From Valencia hispanica (Eukaryota; Chordata; Actinopteri; Cyprinodontiformes; Valenciidae), in the NCBI GenBank assembly GCA_963556495.2, contig OY747712.1:21053735-21117734 (forward strand): 64,000 bases of DNA. The letters are read 5' to 3'. The notes beneath the pieces are model-generated. The model searched no databases and was not told the origin of the DNA. It was given only the letters and a program-made list of their open reading frames with translations. The position numbers were made by a program, and so were the translations under genes. This document shows, in pieces, positions 39,096 to 50,774 of the stretch (the first letter of the stretch is position 1; every line of letters begins with the position of its first letter).

Positions 39096-42000
39096 ATGTC
39101 TCCAGAGGGTGAAACCCAAAGTCCCCCCCTTGGTTTCAGTCCCACCAGGGATGATCTCCCTCTGAATCGTGGTGACCTAGACAACAGTCGTGAACCAGAT
39201 GAGGAGAACAGGGCACACAGTAGTCAACAGACAAGAGTTGAGACTGGGTGAGTATGTGGAATGAATATTTTTGTGTTAAAGACCGCATTAAATGTACAAA
39301 AAATTTAAATAACTGTTGAATGCCTGAGTGTTTCCTCTCTTTCTCATCTCTCTTTTAGCTCTGAGAAGTCCACTAATGGGAAGAGTCCTTTTCTGAAAGT
39401 TCTTAGTGATGCAGAAGCTGCTGCCAGTGCTGCAGCAATACAGCTTGTGGCTTTTAAAGATGCAATGGATGACGAATTTGCTGTATGCTTATTTTGTGCA
39501 CTTTAATATTCAAAATATTTTGTTTAAAACATTTGCAATTTTTTTAGAATGTGCCTGTTACATAACTTATTCTAAGACTTCTTTATTTTAGAGTTCTGGG
39601 AAGTCTATTAAAGACAAAAGACAAATTTCACGACAGAAAGGACTTTTGCTGGAGAAGTTGGAAGAATTTAAGTGTCTGAATAAATCAGTGCGACAGAAGC
39701 TGAAACAACTTCAAGATGCGGAGGTAGATTCTTTTGCAATTTTTCAGTAGAAAAACTGTCACAGCATTCTAAACCCTCCAACCTGTTTCTTACATAACAC
39801 ATTCAGTTTTATTACTAGATCTAGTTGATCCACTGCAACAAAGAAGGTGAAAACAGCCACAAACTACCAAATGACTGTCATCATTAATAGTTCCATTCAA
39901 ATCCTAAAAAAAAAAATAGATTTTGCATTTGAATATCGATACAATGTCGGGAGATAAAATATCACGATATATTGGTGTGTCAATATTTTCTTGCATCCCT
40001 ATTGGTTACATTTGTAAATTCAGACTAGCAAACAGAAGATGTGAATATTTTTTATTTATATGTTTAACCTACATTGATGCTACCTTGTTTGCCTTACAGG
40101 TATATCGAATTGATGCTGACAGGAAGATGAACACCTTACTGAAAAGGATCAGAATGGCTGAAAGTGAAAATGAGGTGACTTTTTTGTTAAATCATATTTG
40201 GCCAAAGAATTTTTGTAAATAAGGTCTGAGGGGAAAAATGACAGAATTGTCCTTATTTTGGTCCATAAGCATTTAAAAAAAGATCTCAATGAGACCGAGC
40301 TGAGGATTGGGAAACTGATGGATATGCGGAGAGAAGAGCAGGTAAAAACAACAGATGTTCTCATACTAATTTTAATCCAAGTAGGTACGGGCCGGTTACA
40401 GGTATAAAGTTATTCCAAGGTTATGTCATAGTTTCAAGATCTCTTAAATTTTCCATCCCAAGGATCCTTTTAAATAGATGCCGGAGAAAGTGAAACCAGA
40501 ATTTTCTCTGGCTTCCTATTACAAAAAGGAGCTACCTCCTTCCCAACCCCTTTGTTGCTGCACACTGCTGGTAAGCAGGCTGAAAGAAAGCTACTACAGG
40601 TGAAACTTGAAAAATTTGAATATTGTGCAAAAGTCATTTTATTTCAGTAATTCAACTTAAAAGGTGAAACTAATATATGATATAGGCTTATTACATGCAA
40701 CGTGAGATATTTAAAGTCTTTGTTATAATTTTAATGATTATGGCGTACAGATTATGAAAACCCCAAATTCAAAATCTCAGAAAATTGGAATATTGTGAAA
40801 AGGTTCAATATTTTAGGCTGAAAGTGTCACACTCGAATCACCTAATTAATCCATAACACCTACAAAGGGTTCCTGAGCCTTTAAATTATCTCTCAGTCTG
40901 GTTCAATAAGAATCACAACCATGAGGAAGACTGCTGACCTGATAGTTGTGCAGAAAACCATCATTGACACCCTCCATATAAGGAGGGAAAGCCTCAAAAT
41001 GTAATTGCAATAGAAGTTGGATGTTTCCAAAGTGCTGTATCAAAGCACATTAATAAACTCAGCAAAAAAAGAAACGTCCTCTGGCTTTCAACTGTTTTTA
41101 CTTTCAGTAAACTTAATGTGTGTAAATATTTGTATGAACACTAAAAGAGTCAACACCATAAGACATAAACTAAAAATGTTTCACAGACATGTGACTAACA
41201 GAAATAGAATAATGTGTCCTTGAATGAAGGGAGGCTCAAAATCAAAAGTACCAGTCAGTATCTGGTGTGGCCACCAGCTGCTTGAAGTACTGCAGTGCAT
41301 CTCCTCCCCATGGACTGGACCAGATTTGTCAGTTCTTGCTGTGAGATGTTACCCCACTCTTCCACCAAGGCACTTGCAAGTTCCTGGACATTTCTGGGGG
41401 GAATGGCCCTAGCACTCACCCTGCGATCGAACAGGTCCCAGACGTGCTCAATGGGATTGAGATCCGGGCTCTTCGCTGGCCATGGCAGAACACTGACATT
41501 GCTGTCATGCAGAAACTCACGCACAGAACGAGCAGTATGGCTGGTGGCATTGTCCTGCTGGAGGATCATGTCCGGATGAGCATGCATAAAGGGTACCACA
41601 TGAGGGAGGAGGATGTCTTCCCTGTACCGCAAGGCATTCAGATTGCCTGCAATGACAACAAGCTCAGTCCGATGGTCATGTGATATACCGCCCCAGACCA
41701 TGACGGACCCCCCACCTCCAAATCGATCCCGCTCCAGGGTACAGGCCTCGGTGTAACGCTCATCCCTTCGACGATAAACACGTATCCGTCCATCACCCCT
41801 GGTGAGACAAAACCGTGACTCATCAGTGAAGAGCACTTTTTGCCACTCCTGTCTGGTCCAGCGAAGGTGGGTTTGTGCCCATAGGCGGTGTTGTTGCTGG
41901 TGATGTCTGGTAAGGACCTGCCTTACAACAGGCCAACAAGCCCTCAGTCCAGCCTCTCTCAGCCTATTGCGGACAGTCTGAGCACTGATGGAGGGATTGT

Positions 42001-45000
42001 GTGTTCCTGGTGTGACTCGGGCAGTTGTTGTGGCCATCCTGTATCTGTCACGGAGGTGTGATATTCGGATGTACCGATCCTGTGTAGGTGTTGTTACACG
42101 TGGTCTTCCACTGTGAGGATGATCAGCTGTCCTTCCTGTCTCCCTGTAGCGCTGTCTTAGACGTCTCACAGTGCGGACATGGCAATTTATTGCCCTAGCC
42201 ACATCAGCAGTCCTCATGCCTCCCTGCAGCATGCTTAATGCTCGTTCACGCAGATGAGCAGGGACCCTGGGCATCTTTCTTTGGGTGTTTTTCACAGTCA
42301 GTAGACAAGTCTCTTTAGTGTCCTGCGTTCTTAGAACTGTGACCTTAAATGCCTACTTTCTGTAAGCTGTTAAGGTCTTAACGACCATTCCACAGGTGCA
42401 TGTTAATTAATTGATTATGGTTAATTGAACATGCATGAAAAACATTGTTTAAACCCTTTACAATAAAGATCTGTTAAGTTATTTGGATTTTTACATTATT
42501 GTTGAAATATACAGTCCTGAAATAGGACTGTGTATTTCTTTTTTTGCTGAGTTTGCAAATTTATGTGAAAGGGAAAAGTGTGGAAGAAAAAGGTGCACAA
42601 GCAGCAGGGATGACTGCAACCTGGAGCGGATTGTCAGGAAAGCGCCATTCAAAAGTGTTGGTGACCTTCACAAGGAGTGAACTGTGGCTGGAGTTAGTGC
42701 ATTCAATTCAATTCAAATTCAATTCAAAAATACTTTATTGATCCCAGAGGGAAATTAAGTGTTGGTATAGCTCATTTAATTAATTATTTAAGGAGTTGTT
42801 ATAGATGATGATGGCTGTGGGCAGGAAGGATTTCCTGTAGCGGTCTGTATTGCAGCGAAACTGAAGAAGCCTCCAACTGAAGACGCTCTGTTGTTGTATG
42901 ACAGTCTCATGAAGAGGATGCTCAGGGTTGTCCATAATTCAAATTATGCATCAAGAGCCAGCACACACAGACTGATCCTGGACATGTCGTATTCCTCCTG
43001 TCATGCCACTCCTGAACAGCAAACAACATCAGAAGCGTCTTACCTGGGCTAAAGAAAAAAAGAACAGCAATTTTAGCATCTCATTTGTAAACCAAGGTCC
43101 CAGAGTCAAAGTCAAGAAGAAGGGACAAAAAAAAATCCAAGATGCCTGAAGTCCAGTCTGAAGTTTCCAACTGCTGGTGTGGGTCCACTGTACTTTATTA
43201 AGTCCAGAGTCAATGCAGCCATCTACCAGAACATTTTGGATCACTTCATGCTTCCTTCTGCAGACGAGGTTTATGGAGATCCTGACTTCATTTTCCAGCA
43301 GGACTTGGCAACTGCCCACACTGCCAAAAGTACCAAAACCTGGTTCAATGGCCATGGGTTTACTGTGCTTGATTGGCCAGCACACTGGCCTGACCTGAAC
43401 CGAACCATATAGAGAATCTGTGGAGCATTGCCAAGAGAAAGATGAGAGACATGAGCCCTAAAAATGCAGAAGAGCTGACGGCCGCTATTGACACATCCTG
43501 GTCTTCCATAACACCTCAGCAGACCTACACTATCGTTCAAAAGTTTGGGGTCACCCAAACAATTTTGTGTTTTCCATGAAAAGTCACACTTATTCACCAC
43601 CATACGTTGTGAAATGAATAGAAAATAGAGTCAAGACATTGACAAGGTTAGAAATAATGATTTGTATTTGAAATAAGATTTTTTTTACATCAAACTTTGC
43701 TTTCATCAAAGAATCCTCCATTTGCAGCAATTACAGCATTGCAGACCTTTGGCATTCTAGCTGTTAATTTGTTGAGGTAATCTGGAGAAATTGCACCCCA
43801 CGCTTCTAGAAGCAGCTCCCACAATTTGGATTGGTTGGATGGGCAGTTCTTGCGTACCATATGGTCAAGCTGCTCCTACAACAGCTCAATGGGGTTCAAA
43901 TCTGGTGACTGCGCTGGGCACTCCATTACCGATAGAATACCAGCTGCCTGCTTCTTCTCTAAATAGTTCTTGCACAATTTGGAGGTGTGTTTTGGGTCAT
44001 TGTCCTGTTGTAGGATGAAATTGGCTCCAATCAAGCGCTGTCCACTGGGTATGGCATGGCGTTGCAAAATGGAGTGATAGCCTTCCTTATTCAGAATCCC
44101 TTTTACCCTGTACAAATCTCCCACCTTACCAGCACCAAAGCAACCCCAGACCATCACATTACCTCCACCATGCTTAACAGATGGCGTCAGGCATTCTTCC
44201 AGCATCTTTTCAGTTGTTCTGCGTCTCACAAACGTTCTTCTTTGTGATCCAAACACCTCAAACTTGGATTCATCCATCCACAACACTTTTTTCCAGTCTT
44301 CATCTGTCCAATGTCTGTGTTCTTTTGCCCATCTTAATCTTTTTCTTTTATTGGCCAGTCTCAGATATGGCTTTTTCTTTGCCACTCTGCCCTGAAGCCC
44401 AGAATCTCGCAGCCGCCTCTTCACTGTAGATGTTGACACTGGTGTTTGCGGGTACTATTTAATGAAGATGCCAGTTGGGGACCTGTGAGGCGTCTGTTTC
44501 TCAAACTAGAGACTCTAATGTACTTATCTTCTTGCTCAGTTGTGCAACGCGGCCTCCCACTTCTTTTTCTACTCTGGTTAGAGCCTGTTTGTGCTGTCCT
44601 CTGAAGGGAGTAGTACACACCGTTGTAGGAAATCTTCAATTTCTTAGCAATTTCTCGCATGGAATAGCCTTCATTTCTAAGAACAAGAATAGACTGTCGA
44701 GTTTCAGATGAAAGTTCTCTTTTTCTGGCCATTTTGAGCGTTTAATTGACCCCACAAATGTGATGCTCCAGAAACTCAATCTGCTCAAAGGAAGGTCAGT
44801 TTTGTAGCTTCTGTACCGAGCTAAACTGTTTTCAGATGTGTGAACATGATTGCACAAGGGTTTTCTAATCATCAATTAGCCTTCTGAGCCAATGAGCAAA
44901 CACATTGTACCATTAGAACACTGGAGTGATAGTTGCTGGAAATGGGCCTCTATACACCTATGTAGATATTGCACCAAAAACCAGACATTTGCAGCTAGAA

Positions 45001-48000
45001 TAGTCATTTACCACATTAGCAATGTATAGAGTGTATTTCTTTAAAGTTAAGACAAGTTTAAAGTTATCTTCATTGAAAAGTACAGTGCTTTTCCTTCAAA
45101 AATAAGGACATTTCAATGTGACCCCAAACTTTTGAACGGTAGTGTACTTTTCAGAGGTCTGACATTTCTCTATTTAAAATCCTTATTTTATTGATTTTAA
45201 GTAATAATCAAATTTTCTGAGATTTTGAATTTGGGGTTTTCATAAGCTGTAAGCCATAATCATCAAAATTATAGCAAATAAAGGCTTGAAATATTTTACT
45301 TTGTATGTAATGAGTCTATATCATATATTAGTTTCACCTTTTAAGTTGAATTACTGAAATAAAATAACTTTTGCATGATATTCTAATATTATCTATTGAT
45401 ATTCTTTTGCTTGCTTAAAAGAAAGAAGAAAACAAAGCCTTCCAACAGTTTAGGTTTGACGTCACATCAAGATTATGCTGTTTTTAAAACTGCACTATGA
45501 GCTTCATGTCTGCCAGGCAATCTACTGAAGAATGGCCACCCAAGCAGATAGGCTGACTAATTACCCAGCTAATATCGATCTGGTTCTCCAAATGGTAGTC
45601 TATAAATAGAGTAGCAAAACCCACTGAAAATGACTATTATGTCTGTGTGTCTCTGTATTAGCAGGTTGTATTTATAAAATTAAAATAACAGTAATGTTGT
45701 AGTTGATATTAATAATCAATATTTGAACAATTGTTACTCTATGTTTGTTTGAAATAAAAGCAATTAGGTCTTGTTATACATTCTTGTATATTCTTTGAAA
45801 AATCCATATATATTTTATAGCATATTGAATAATTAAGTTTGAAAACGTGGTTTTTGTCATCAGGAAAAGATTAAAAGTGTAGTTCACACCACCAAATCCG
45901 CTGAAGAAACTCGTGCTCGCCTGCAGAGGCAGCTACGCAACAAGGAAGCGGAAAACAATCGCTTGAATGTGCAGTTACGGGTAAAAACCCTTCACCTCAT
46001 AACCCGAAGCTGTGGAAGAAAAGTTTTAAAACATATTTGAGGTTAAGATCAATTTTTTGTTTTCTTGGTGTGCTAAAGACCTTGGAGAGAACTCTAACAA
46101 AACAGAAGTTGGAGATTGATCAGGTGAAGGCATCCTTCGCCTCCCTGACCATAAAGGCAGCGCAGGACAAAGAATCTCTGAAGAAAGCAACTCGAGCACA
46201 GAAACTGAGAGCGGAGAGATTTGAAGCTGCCATAGAACAATGCTATGTGCAGCTAAAGGAAAAGGTATGTATTCAAAACAAATATTAAGTGCTGGTTTTA
46301 TGAACTTTAGTACACCATCAAAACGTAAGGATGTTGCTTTCCCTGTCAGGATGCCCAACTGGCTAAAGCTTGTTCAGAAAGAGACTCCAGGAGACGGCAA
46401 AAGGATCACATGACTGATGAGAGAGAAAATCTTGTTGCTCATATTGACGTTCTGAAAAGGTCTGTACAGCACACAGTCATGCTTGTAGACTCCAGCATTC
46501 ACATGGGCCAGCTACACATTTATACTGATATGAATGCTGCATGAATGTTTTCCTCCACCAAAGTGAACTTGCAGATTTGACACTGAGGTTGCAGAAACAA
46601 AAAGACGAGCTAAATGCCGCTAATGAAAGAATGACGCGAAAGCTCAACAAACTCATTGCTGACAATGGAGACCTCACCATCGGTAATGCGACACTCAAGG
46701 TATGAAGTGCCGCACAGCTAGTGTATTGAAGTCACTTTTCAACTGTGCAAATGTTAAGGGAAATTTTCAGTGCACTGGTGATTGTGGTTTGTTGGATGCT
46801 TTGGGGTGCCACTCGGTAGATTTAAAATATAATCGAAAAGTTTTGGTAGAAAAAGGTGCACAGGGATAAACACAGTCATGTGAGGAGGGTGAAGCCAAAT
46901 AAAAAGTTTGAGGGAAAATGTGATGTGGACTGTGGTTGGCTTGAAGAACCATCTTACACAAACATATCCAGGACATGGGCTGCAACTGACAGATTTCTTG
47001 TGTTAATAAAATACAACTCAGGTACACTGAACAACTCTTCAGTTCCTTTTTTCTTTTTTGCCGCCTTCTTCTTCCGCTTCTGATGTTTTCTGTGGTATTA
47101 GAGTGACTTAGCGCAAGGAATGTGACAGTTGCAGCCCATTTCCTGGATGCGTCTGCTTGTGGAACCTCTTGAACCACTGACTCCACCTGTAGTCCATGCC
47201 TTCCGAAGCTCCCCAAACTGTTGAATGGGGCTTGCTTGACAATCCTGTCATGGGTGTGGTTATCATTGTTGTATGTGGAGATTTCTTAACACAGGTCTTC
47301 CTTCCACTCAATCTTTCATCAATATGCATGGCAATGGCCATCATCCTATGCATAGCTTGTCATTGACTCTTTACTGCCCAACTGTGCAGTCATCTATATT
47401 TTCTATGATGGTACAGACCACATTGTGGTCTTGGCTTAACATTTCTACTGCATATCTTTCTTTTATAATTCTTAACTAATATTCAGGTTTTTCAGTACTC
47501 CAATTAGGGGTAAGCTATAATGAAATTTAACAAACAGAAATGACTGAAATATATTCTCTGTGTATAATATACCAATATAATTTTCTATTCTTGTATTTAA
47601 TTACTGAAAAATAATTGCTCTAATTTATCGAAAGGCACCTATGCATTATATTTCTTACTAGACTGCATTTTTGACACAACTGTTATTTTCTGGCATTTTC
47701 ATGCTCTTACTCTAATTCTGCAGCTGAAATGATATTTATTTATGCGTGATTCCAGACTTCTGTAGCTCGGTTGGAGGAACAGCTTGCTGATTGTGAGTCG
47801 GCGCTCGTAGAAGAGAAGACTGTCTCGCTAGAAAGGAAACATGAAGCAGAACAATGCCATTATCAGGTCTGCATTCTTTAATATCAAAAGCTCTGAAGGG
47901 AGGTGACCTTTGTTCTATATTTATATTACATTTAGTTTTGGTTAGCTACTGTACATCACAACTTGGGTTCAAGACAAACGTATTGAAAACATCAGTTTTT

Positions 48001-50774
48001 GTGTCACAGATGAACACACAACTATTTTAAAATCCAAAAAGGGCCTTTTCACAGCCCTCTTTGCCTCCAGACTTTTTACTTCTGGGTTTTAAAATGAGCC
48101 CAAGGTTCTTTAAATGGGTTTGGTTTAGAACCAAAATTTAAATTCCTATGCTTTTGTTATAAAAATTGTGTGAACCATATTACTGTTTGCAAACCATGAT
48201 TTAAAAGGATCCGTTTGATCTCTGATTGTCCAGTCCAGATTTGGTCATGTTTTCTACACGTTAAATGATCTAGGTTTGTCTGGATGCCAAAAAAAGTGAA
48301 AAAACCCTTTACCACACTGCTGAATTAACAACCAGCTTTAGCCATATGTTGTTTTTGTGATTTGTGGGAGGAAAACAAACTGCTAATAAAACCTAAGTGA
48401 ATTTTTTTGTATTTAAATATCCAGTGTGTAATAAAAGCAAATTGAAAAAAAGAACAATTTGGAAATATGATAAGGACTCAAATCTCAAAGACTCAGTTGT
48501 TTTTTCCTCTGTCTAGGTAGCAGAACTTAAAGCTGAGATTGACAGCCTTCGAATAAAATACGCAAATCTATTGAGAGAAACCAAAAGGACACGAGAGGGG
48601 AAAGACACAGAAGTTGAGAAGGTATTCCCACCTCTGCATTTTAATCCATTTGAGCAATTAATGACTAACAGTTGATTCTAGCTAATAACATAATACATAA
48701 TCTTGTAAATTTTCTAGTGTATTAATCTCCATAGGTCTCTCTTGATGATAAATTGCCTTTCACCGTGCTGTTAGATTTCTTCTGCAAAACCCTAAAATAG
48801 TGTGTTTTGACAACCTAATATAGCGTAAATCTGTTCAGTCTAAGTAGCAAAGATTGGGACCTTAGCAAACTTAAAACTATTTCTATGCCTTGCCTATTCC
48901 CTGCACTGCATCCACTCTGGAGCCCAGGTGAGGCAGGAGCTGCAGGGGCGTGTAGACGAGCTGAGAGTTTACCCTGAGATACTGAGCGAAGCCAAGCAGA
49001 GTCTCCTCGAATGCCAGGAGACCCTGCAAAGTTTGGAGAGACAGTGCTCAGAAAAGTCAGAGTCCGTTAAGCAACTGCAGTTTAAGGTGTGCAACACTAG
49101 GTGTTTTCCTCAACAGATGTGACATGTAAAACTCATTTCCATTCATCTGCCCACGAGGTGGTAGTACACCCCCTGTGTCTCCATTTTGTGTTTTGATCTT
49201 GTTGGTTTTTGTGGTTGCAATGAAAAACAAAACTTGTTTGTGGTGTAGCATTGGTACTGTTGCACCCCTGTGTATATTTTGTGTTTGTTTGTGCTGTGTG
49301 AGTTCTTCATCACTTACATTGTGCCTCCCGCGTTATTTATTCGCTAAATTATTTATTCAGTGGTTCCAAACAATGTGTTTCTAAATTTGACAAATTCGGT
49401 TGTTCAGATGGGGAGTCAAGCTAAACAGCTGAGATCATCTCTGGAGATGACAGAGTCTGTTCATGAGGCCAATTTGAAGGTACAAGAAAAAGTGAATTCT
49501 CTCCAAAGGTAAGCCACACAGTTTGCAGAACCACCTTTTGCTTCACTTTTAGTTGTAAGTCCTTAGATGTATGTTGTTTTTTTTTAAGCTTTGCACATCT
49601 ACAGCTGGAAATTTTTGCCTGTTCATCTTTGGAGAACAGCTTATGCTCAGTTAGATTGAAGGAAGAGTGTCTGTGAACATGCATTTTGTTTAGTCTTGCC
49701 ACAGGTTTTCTATTTCATTTTGGTCTGGACTTGGATTGCTAACAAATGAATATGCTTTGGTCTAAACTGTTATTGTCCATCCCCAGTCCTCAAGTGCTGG
49801 TTCCCATGCAGATTTTAGATGCGTCCCTATTTTATTGTAGATGAATCAAATAACTCAGCATTCAGTCGAGTACTAGAGTCCTTCCAATGACCCAGTTTTT
49901 TGATTCAGATGTGTAGAAGCAGAGACACATCTAAGTCCAGCCTCAATGGCTGGAGTTTGACACCTGTAGTTTAAGGGGATGTCAATACTTTTTCTCTTTA
50001 GAAAAATAGACCAGATGCAGCAGGACAACCTGGAGCTCGTACGGAAGCTCGCTGCTCAGGAGGAGGCTCTTAGCTACAGTAACCGGCAGCTGGATCAGCG
50101 CTCCTCTGAGTGTCAGGCTCTGAACCGGCAGCTGGAAGCAGCTTTGTTGGATGTCAGAGAGCAGGTAAGCCTCAGCAGTTGTGTGGCCTGCGGTCAACAT
50201 TTGCCAGCAGCAATCTTTGAAAAAGAATGTTGTTTTTTGCATAGACTTAAAGAAAAATATAATACAAACCAACAATCTGTTAGCCAAATATAAATGTAAT
50301 TAGGTATGTAATGTTGTACTTGTCTAAGAGAAAAAATCTCTAGCCCACAATTGATTTGTCACAGGTGAGCAAAGCAAAAAACCAGGCTTCCTCCAGAGAA
50401 GAGGCTCTGCAGACAAAAATCCTGGCGCTGCAAGCTGAGAAAAGCAGACGGGATAATGAACTGAGGCTTCTTCGTCAAAGCAAGCAAACTGTGAGCATCA
50501 CTTTTCTAAAACATCCAGTTTTTTGGAAGTAAATGTTGAGATGTCTGATTGTAAAGCTGATGTCAGAATAACCTGCTGCTTGTCTGTCATCAATCTGCAG
50601 GCGGAGAAACAGTTTGAGGTGCGTCTGAAGGACCTGCAGCTCAGCCTGGACCAATCAGAAAGCCACAAACGCAGTATTCAGAATTACATTGATTTCCTCA
50701 AAAACTCTTATAAGACTATGTTTGATGAAGGGGTACAAACATCAGCTTTTGGATCATCGTATTTTCTAAAATGA
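39096..50774 (+). CDS. odf2l: ODF2/ODF2L-family centriolar coiled-coil protein (probably Odf2l/BCAP)
   Basis: ODF2 (cenexin) and ODF2L (BCAP) are centriole, appendage or centriolar-satellite proteins that influence cilium formation. Sixteen coding exons join in frame to 680 aa: 39096-39247, 39359-39482, 39592-39723, 40100-40174, 40270-40341, 45864-45980, 46079-46264, 46350-46459, 46564-46699, 47756-47866, 48517-48621, 48928-49086, 49408-49508, 50002-50164, 50365-50490 and 50601-50774, with GT-AG introns. The first about 65 residues are polar and the rest is almost all heptad-rich coiled coil. Family signatures are LQRQLRNKEAENNRLNVQLR, KESLKKATRAQKLRAERFEA and SESHKRSIQNYIDFLKNSY. The long ODF2 N-terminus is absent, and total length and the short N-terminus fit ODF2L. 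A CCN1-like neighbour also fits human ODF2L-CYR61 linkage. An ODF2 paralogue remains possible. Intron 5 (40342-45863) holds a transposon nest. Confidence 0.85.
39804..40001 (-). mobile_element. partial hAT MITE copy in intron 3
   Basis: This is the reverse complement of the left half of the MITE at 2278-2664. Shared blocks are attactagatctagttgatcc, gaaggtgaaaacagccac and the terminal tgcatcccta (TAGGGATGCA read outward). The copy is truncated at 39804 inside the element. It lies in the intron between exons 3 and 4 of the odf2l-like gene. Confidence 0.75.
41056..42553 (-). mobile_element. Tc1 element A, with full-length transposase
   Basis: The element is about 1.5 kb, inserted in the outer Tc1. 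The ends are inverted: AACTCAGCAAAAAAAGAAA at 41056 and its complement tttctttttttgctgagtt ending at 42553. Beyond the first 19 bp the two ends diverge. The left flank is TA; the right flank reads TG/GC, so one copy of the TA duplication seems mutated. The transposase is on the - strand. The family is very widespread in teleosts. Confidence 0.85.
41255..42295 (-). CDS. Tc1/mariner DD34E transposase (apparently intact)
   Basis: The frame is uninterrupted for 346 codons, close to the usual 340-350 aa of Tc1 transposases. The N-terminal part (residues about 10-110) is the paired-like bipartite helix-turn-helix region with a GRPR motif at 63-66, which binds the terminal repeats. The catalytic domain has Asp158 (LFTDESRF), the glycine-rich box GGGGS at 193-197, Asp248 (LQQDNATSHTA) and Glu283 (SPDLNPIEHVW). 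The 34 residues between Asp248 and Glu283 give the canonical DD34E spacing. The C-terminus ends TAVLQAAGGHTRY. Such enzymes cut and paste the element at TA sites. No stop, frameshift or missing catalytic residue is visible, so it could be recently active. Activity itself cannot be judged from sequence, and the terminal repeats have diverged. Confidence 0.9.
   Translation of the reverse strand: MKNTQRKMPRVPAHLRERALSMLQGGMRTADVARAINCHVRTVRRLRQRYRETGRTADHPHSGRPRVTTPTQDRYIRISHLRDRYRMATTTARVTPGTHNPSISAQTVRNRLREAGLRACWPVVRQVLTRHHQQQHRLWAQTHLRWTRQEWQKVLFTDESRFCLTRGDGRIRVYRRRDERYTEACTLERDRFGGGGSVMVWGGISHDHRTELVVIAGNLNALRYREDILLPHVVPFMHAHPDMILQQDNATSHTARSVREFLHDSNVSVLPWPAKSPDLNPIEHVWDLFDRRVSARAIPPRNVQELASALVEEWGNISQQELTNLVQSMGRRCTAVLQAAGGHTRY
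42701..42945 (-). mobile_element. Rex1 LINE 3' end, 5'-truncated
   Basis: Read on the - strand this is the last about 240 bp of Rex1. It includes catcctcttcatgagact, ttcctgcccacagccatcat, and the tail aaagtatttttgaattgaat followed by AATTGAATTG-type repeats. It matches 13340-13580 in the other Rex1 copy. It interrupts the outer Tc1 between gttagtgca and atgcatcaagagcc, leaving a short duplication of about 5 bp (gtgca/atgca). Confidence 0.8.
43528..45144 (-). mobile_element. Tc1 element B, inactivated
   Basis: The element is 1617 bp, flanked by TA on both sides (43526-43527 and 45145-45146). The ends CACTATCGTTCAAAAGTTTG and, from the right, CACTACCGTTCAAAAGTTTG differ at one of 20 positions. 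Both continue into GGGGTCAC. It is inserted in the outer Tc1 near the end of that element's transposase. The high similarity of the two ends suggests a younger age than the outer copy. Confidence 0.9.
43690..44732 (-). pseudogene. Tc1 transposase (frameshift and nonsense)
   Basis: The first frame (44421-44732) starts MARKRELSSETRQSILVLRN and has the DNA-binding helices and SGRPR. The second frame (43876-44439) carries the catalytic domain: LWMDESKFEVFG (first Asp), HGGGNVMVWG (glycine box), LQQDNDPKHTS (second Asp) and SPDLNPIELL. A frameshift near 44440-44455 separates them. A TAG just after ELL (43876-43878) ends the protein where other copies continue (usually Trp). Remnants of the C-terminus continue to about 43690 (VCNAVIAANGGFFDE). 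It is non-functional as it stands. Confidence 0.85.
46855..47225 (-). mobile_element. Tc1 relic with inverted duplication in intron 9
   Basis: On the - strand 47110-47220 matches the same Tc1 family as the outer element (gcatccaggaaatgggctgc, gtcagtggttcaagaggttcc). A second copy of the ggacatgggctgcaactg block lies on + at about 46974-46992. The two therefore form an inverted repeat about 110 bp apart. The 149-codon frame at 46767-47216 is part of this relic. Confidence 0.5.
49515..49782 (-). mobile_element. Tc1-like fragment in intron 13
   Basis: Starting about 10 nt after the exon 13 donor, the sequence gcagaaccaccttttgcttc, agctttgcacatctac, gaagagtgtctgtgaacatg, gtctggacttggattgctaac and atgaatatgctttggtctaa is the same family as 24960-25205, with the transposase antisense to the host gene. 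No coding capacity remains. Confidence 0.6.
49783..49966. mobile_element. short MITE-like repeat in intron 13
   Basis: The segment runs from cccagtcctcaagtgctggt to ctggagtttgacacctg. Internally agattttagatgcgtccct and agacacatctaagtcc are inverted to each other. This layout is familiar from abundant short teleost repeats; the family is not named. Confidence 0.5.

Larger units (their letters stand above)
40597..45390 (+). mobile_element. outer Tc1 element, decayed, with three nested insertions
   Basis: The left end CAGGTGAAACTTGAAAAATT starts right after TA at 40595-40596. The right end (agtttcaccttttaagttgaattactg) fades out near 45390 without a clean terminus. Outer-element blocks are 40597-41055, 42554-42700, 42946-43527 and 45145-45390, about 1.4 kb in total. 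Transposase remnants on + start at ATG 40921 and include, at 43179-43412, RVNAAIYQNILDHFMLP and FIFQQDLATAHTAKSTKTWF, the region of the second catalytic Asp. Stops and frameshifts make it dead. It sits wholly within intron 5 of the odf2l-like gene. Confidence 0.8.

Noticed and set aside
46767..47216. 149-codon open frame on the - strand
   Set aside because: It lies over a Tc1 relic and an intron of the odf2l-like gene and has no protein features of its own.
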